Source: Branchiostoma belcheri (lineage: Eukaryota > Chordata > Leptocardii > Amphioxiformes > Branchiostomatidae). Taken from it: a DNA stretch of 64,000 nucleotides. The notes below the pieces were generated by a model, which had not been told where the DNA came from, ran no database searches, and saw only the letters and a program-made list of their open reading frames with translations. A program made the translations under genes and the position numbers. Positions 62,430 to 64,000 of the stretch are shown one piece after another (positions within the stretch are counted from its first letter, which is position 1; the number at the start of each line of letters is the position of its first letter). The stretch lies in contig NW_017803113.1 in assembly GCF_001625305.1 (NCBI RefSeq), forward strand, positions 318,867-382,866, given 5' to 3'.

Positions 62430-63660
62430 GGTGAGGATAAGTGGAGTTTCTTTCGTTGGTTTCAGTCCTTAGAGATCGTTTTGCGTGTAAATTATCGTTA
62501 GTTTATCTGTTGAACAGGATATAAACGTTCAAGGGTCGCTATTCAAGAGTCATTTGCGTCACTTGCGTGAAGCCTATCATTAGAATGTGTCCTGCAGATT
62601 CTATCTCTCGGCCTTTTATCCTTTTGATGCACTTAATAATTTTTCAGTCTTCAACAGTCTCTTTCTGCGCGCAAATCGAGCATATGATTGATAAAGATTA
62701 ACTGTGCCTCACTGGTACACTCAGATAAATGTAACTTTGTACCACATAGATGTTTGTCTAGCAATTATACGGGAAATTTTAAATCACAAACCGTAGAGTC
62801 ACTTAAAAAATGTTCCGGAATGGAAACCTGTGAGAATATCAGTTATCACTTCTATTTACAAATGGTCTTGATTCCACAAGAGTTCAACCAGTAGAGATCG
62901 TTTTGTATGTAAATTATTGCCGTTAATAGTTGTATCTGTTGAACATGGTATCAGTGTTCTAACGTTAAGGTCGCTATTCAGAAGTCATTTGCGTCACTTG
63001 CGGGAAGCCTATTATTGGAACGTGCCCTGCAGATTTCTATCTCTCGGCCTTTTGCCGTTTTGGTGCAGTTAATTTGTCAGTCTGCAATCGTCTCTTTCTG
63101 CTCTCAAATCGAGCATATGATTGAGAAAGATTAGCTGTATCTCACTGATATACTCAGATAAATGTAACTTTGCACCACATAGATGTCTCGCAATTATACG
63201 GGAAATTTTAACTAACAAACCGTAGAGTCACTAAAAAGTGTTCCGGAATGGAAACCCAAGAGAATATCAGTCTTCACTTCTGTTTACAAAATATAATAGT
63301 CTTCATTCCGCAAGGGTTCCACCAGTAGAAATTAAAATATCACTGTTTTATATCTGTTGAACATGGTATCAGTGTTCTAGGGTCGCTATTCAAGAGTCAT
63401 TTGCGTCACTTGCATGAAACCTATTTATATTCGAACGTGCCCTGCAGATTTCTATCACTCGGTCTTTTATCCTTTTGATACAGTTAATTTTGCAGACTGT
63501 AACAGTGTCTTTCTGCGCACAAATTGAGCGTGATAGATGAAGATAAGTTTTGTGCATTCGGATACAGACATAGTTTTGCACTTTCCAGACGTTTTTCTTG
63601 CAATTATACGGGAAATGTTAACTCACAAACTGAGAAATGGATTCCGGAATGAAAGGATCA
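62430..63660. repeat. Tandem array (~410-430-bp unit, 3 units)
   Basis: Three long units (about 62465, 62893 and 63330) share GTCGCTATTCAAGAGTCATT, TGCGTCACTTGCGTGAAGCC, GTGCCCTGCAGATTTCTATC, AATTATACGGGAAATTTTAA and GTTCCGGAATGGAAACC. Confidence 0.85.
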
Positions 63661-64000
63661 GTCTTTACTTCTGGTAGTAAACCCATGTGTGCGATTAAAA
63701 TGTCTGAAACAGACAAAATAGGAAGGCAATGGTACCAAAATCACCCGCTTTACATGGTGCTGAAACGCCTTCCGAAACCCCATGCACCATCTGGTGCGGA
63801 AAGGACTTTAACTTTAAACTACCGATCCGATATACGCCCACGCAAATGTAAGATCGATAGAGCACTTCGACACTCCGACCATAGCCAACGCCATTACAAG
63901 GCCGTCTCGCAATGATTATCCTGTGTACAATTCTTGAATTCATGCAGTTCGCACACAATACTAGTGGGTATAGTGAGGTGATGCCAAAAATGTACATGCT
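63661..64000. other. No gene confirmed
   Basis: Open frames run on both strands (plus 63637-63915, minus 63695-63997) but neither is recognisable. GC is slightly raised around 63740-63900. Confidence 0.3.

Noticed and set aside
62590-63060. U2 snRNA-like start (CTCTCGGCCTTTT)
   Set aside because: Only about 13 bases match, no downstream U2 sequence, and the motif repeats with the surrounding tandem array.
63637-63997. Overlapping open frames of 92 and 100 codons on opposite strands
   Set aside because: Neither is recognisable, and open frames on both strands in the same place suggest composition rather than coding.

Overview
The window is eukaryotic, AT-rich and almost entirely intronic, and it comes from an invertebrate deuterostome. 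I think it is a lancelet (Branchiostoma). The two recognisable genes resemble their vertebrate orthologues at protein level, introns are long, GTACATGTAC-type motifs are common, and the non-coding DNA is built from MITEs, truncated LINE tails, tRNA-derived SINEs and many degenerate local tandem arrays. The species is an inference; the gene identities are much firmer.

Gene 1 (minus strand): the 5' part of otoferlin (OTOF). Four exons at 33127-33069, 20901-20813, 11273-11174 and 9021-8885 encode most of the first C2 domain and the start of the linker. Reading phases join perfectly. The first coding exon (about 26 codons expected) was not found between 33.1 and 64 kb, and the rest of the gene should lie left of position 1. 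The window is therefore mainly otoferlin introns, plus its intron 1 or upstream region (33.1-64 kb).

Gene 2 (plus strand): a complete SSX2IP/ADIP gene, eight coding exons from 13514 to 20296, predicting an 845-residue coiled-coil protein of centriolar satellites and junctions. It lies wholly inside the 9.5-kb otoferlin intron between the exons at 20813-20901 and 11174-11273, on the opposite strand.

Layout: 1-8884, otoferlin intron with a hAT-like MITE, a palindromic MITE, a CACTA-like element and Harbinger-like MITEs; 8885-11273, otoferlin exons with decayed exon copies; 11471-11583, an AGGGCT microsatellite; 13.3-20.5 kb, SSX2IP; 20.8-33.1 kb, otoferlin exons 3 and 2 around a 12-kb intron of tandem arrays and Harbinger-like MITEs; 33.1-64 kb, arrays, LINE and SINE fragments, a (GT)n tract, and a compact CpG-bearing element with a CRE and a near-perfect X-box at 37.4 kb.

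The most notable theme is pervasive local tandem duplication of 70-450 bp units. It has also copied exon pieces: an upstream mini-copy of the SSX2IP N-terminus (a 25-codon upstream ORF), four downstream copies of the end of SSX2IP exon 1 (one a plausible symmetric cassette exon), a copy of the end of SSX2IP exon 2 with its splice donor, and three partial copies of otoferlin exon 5.
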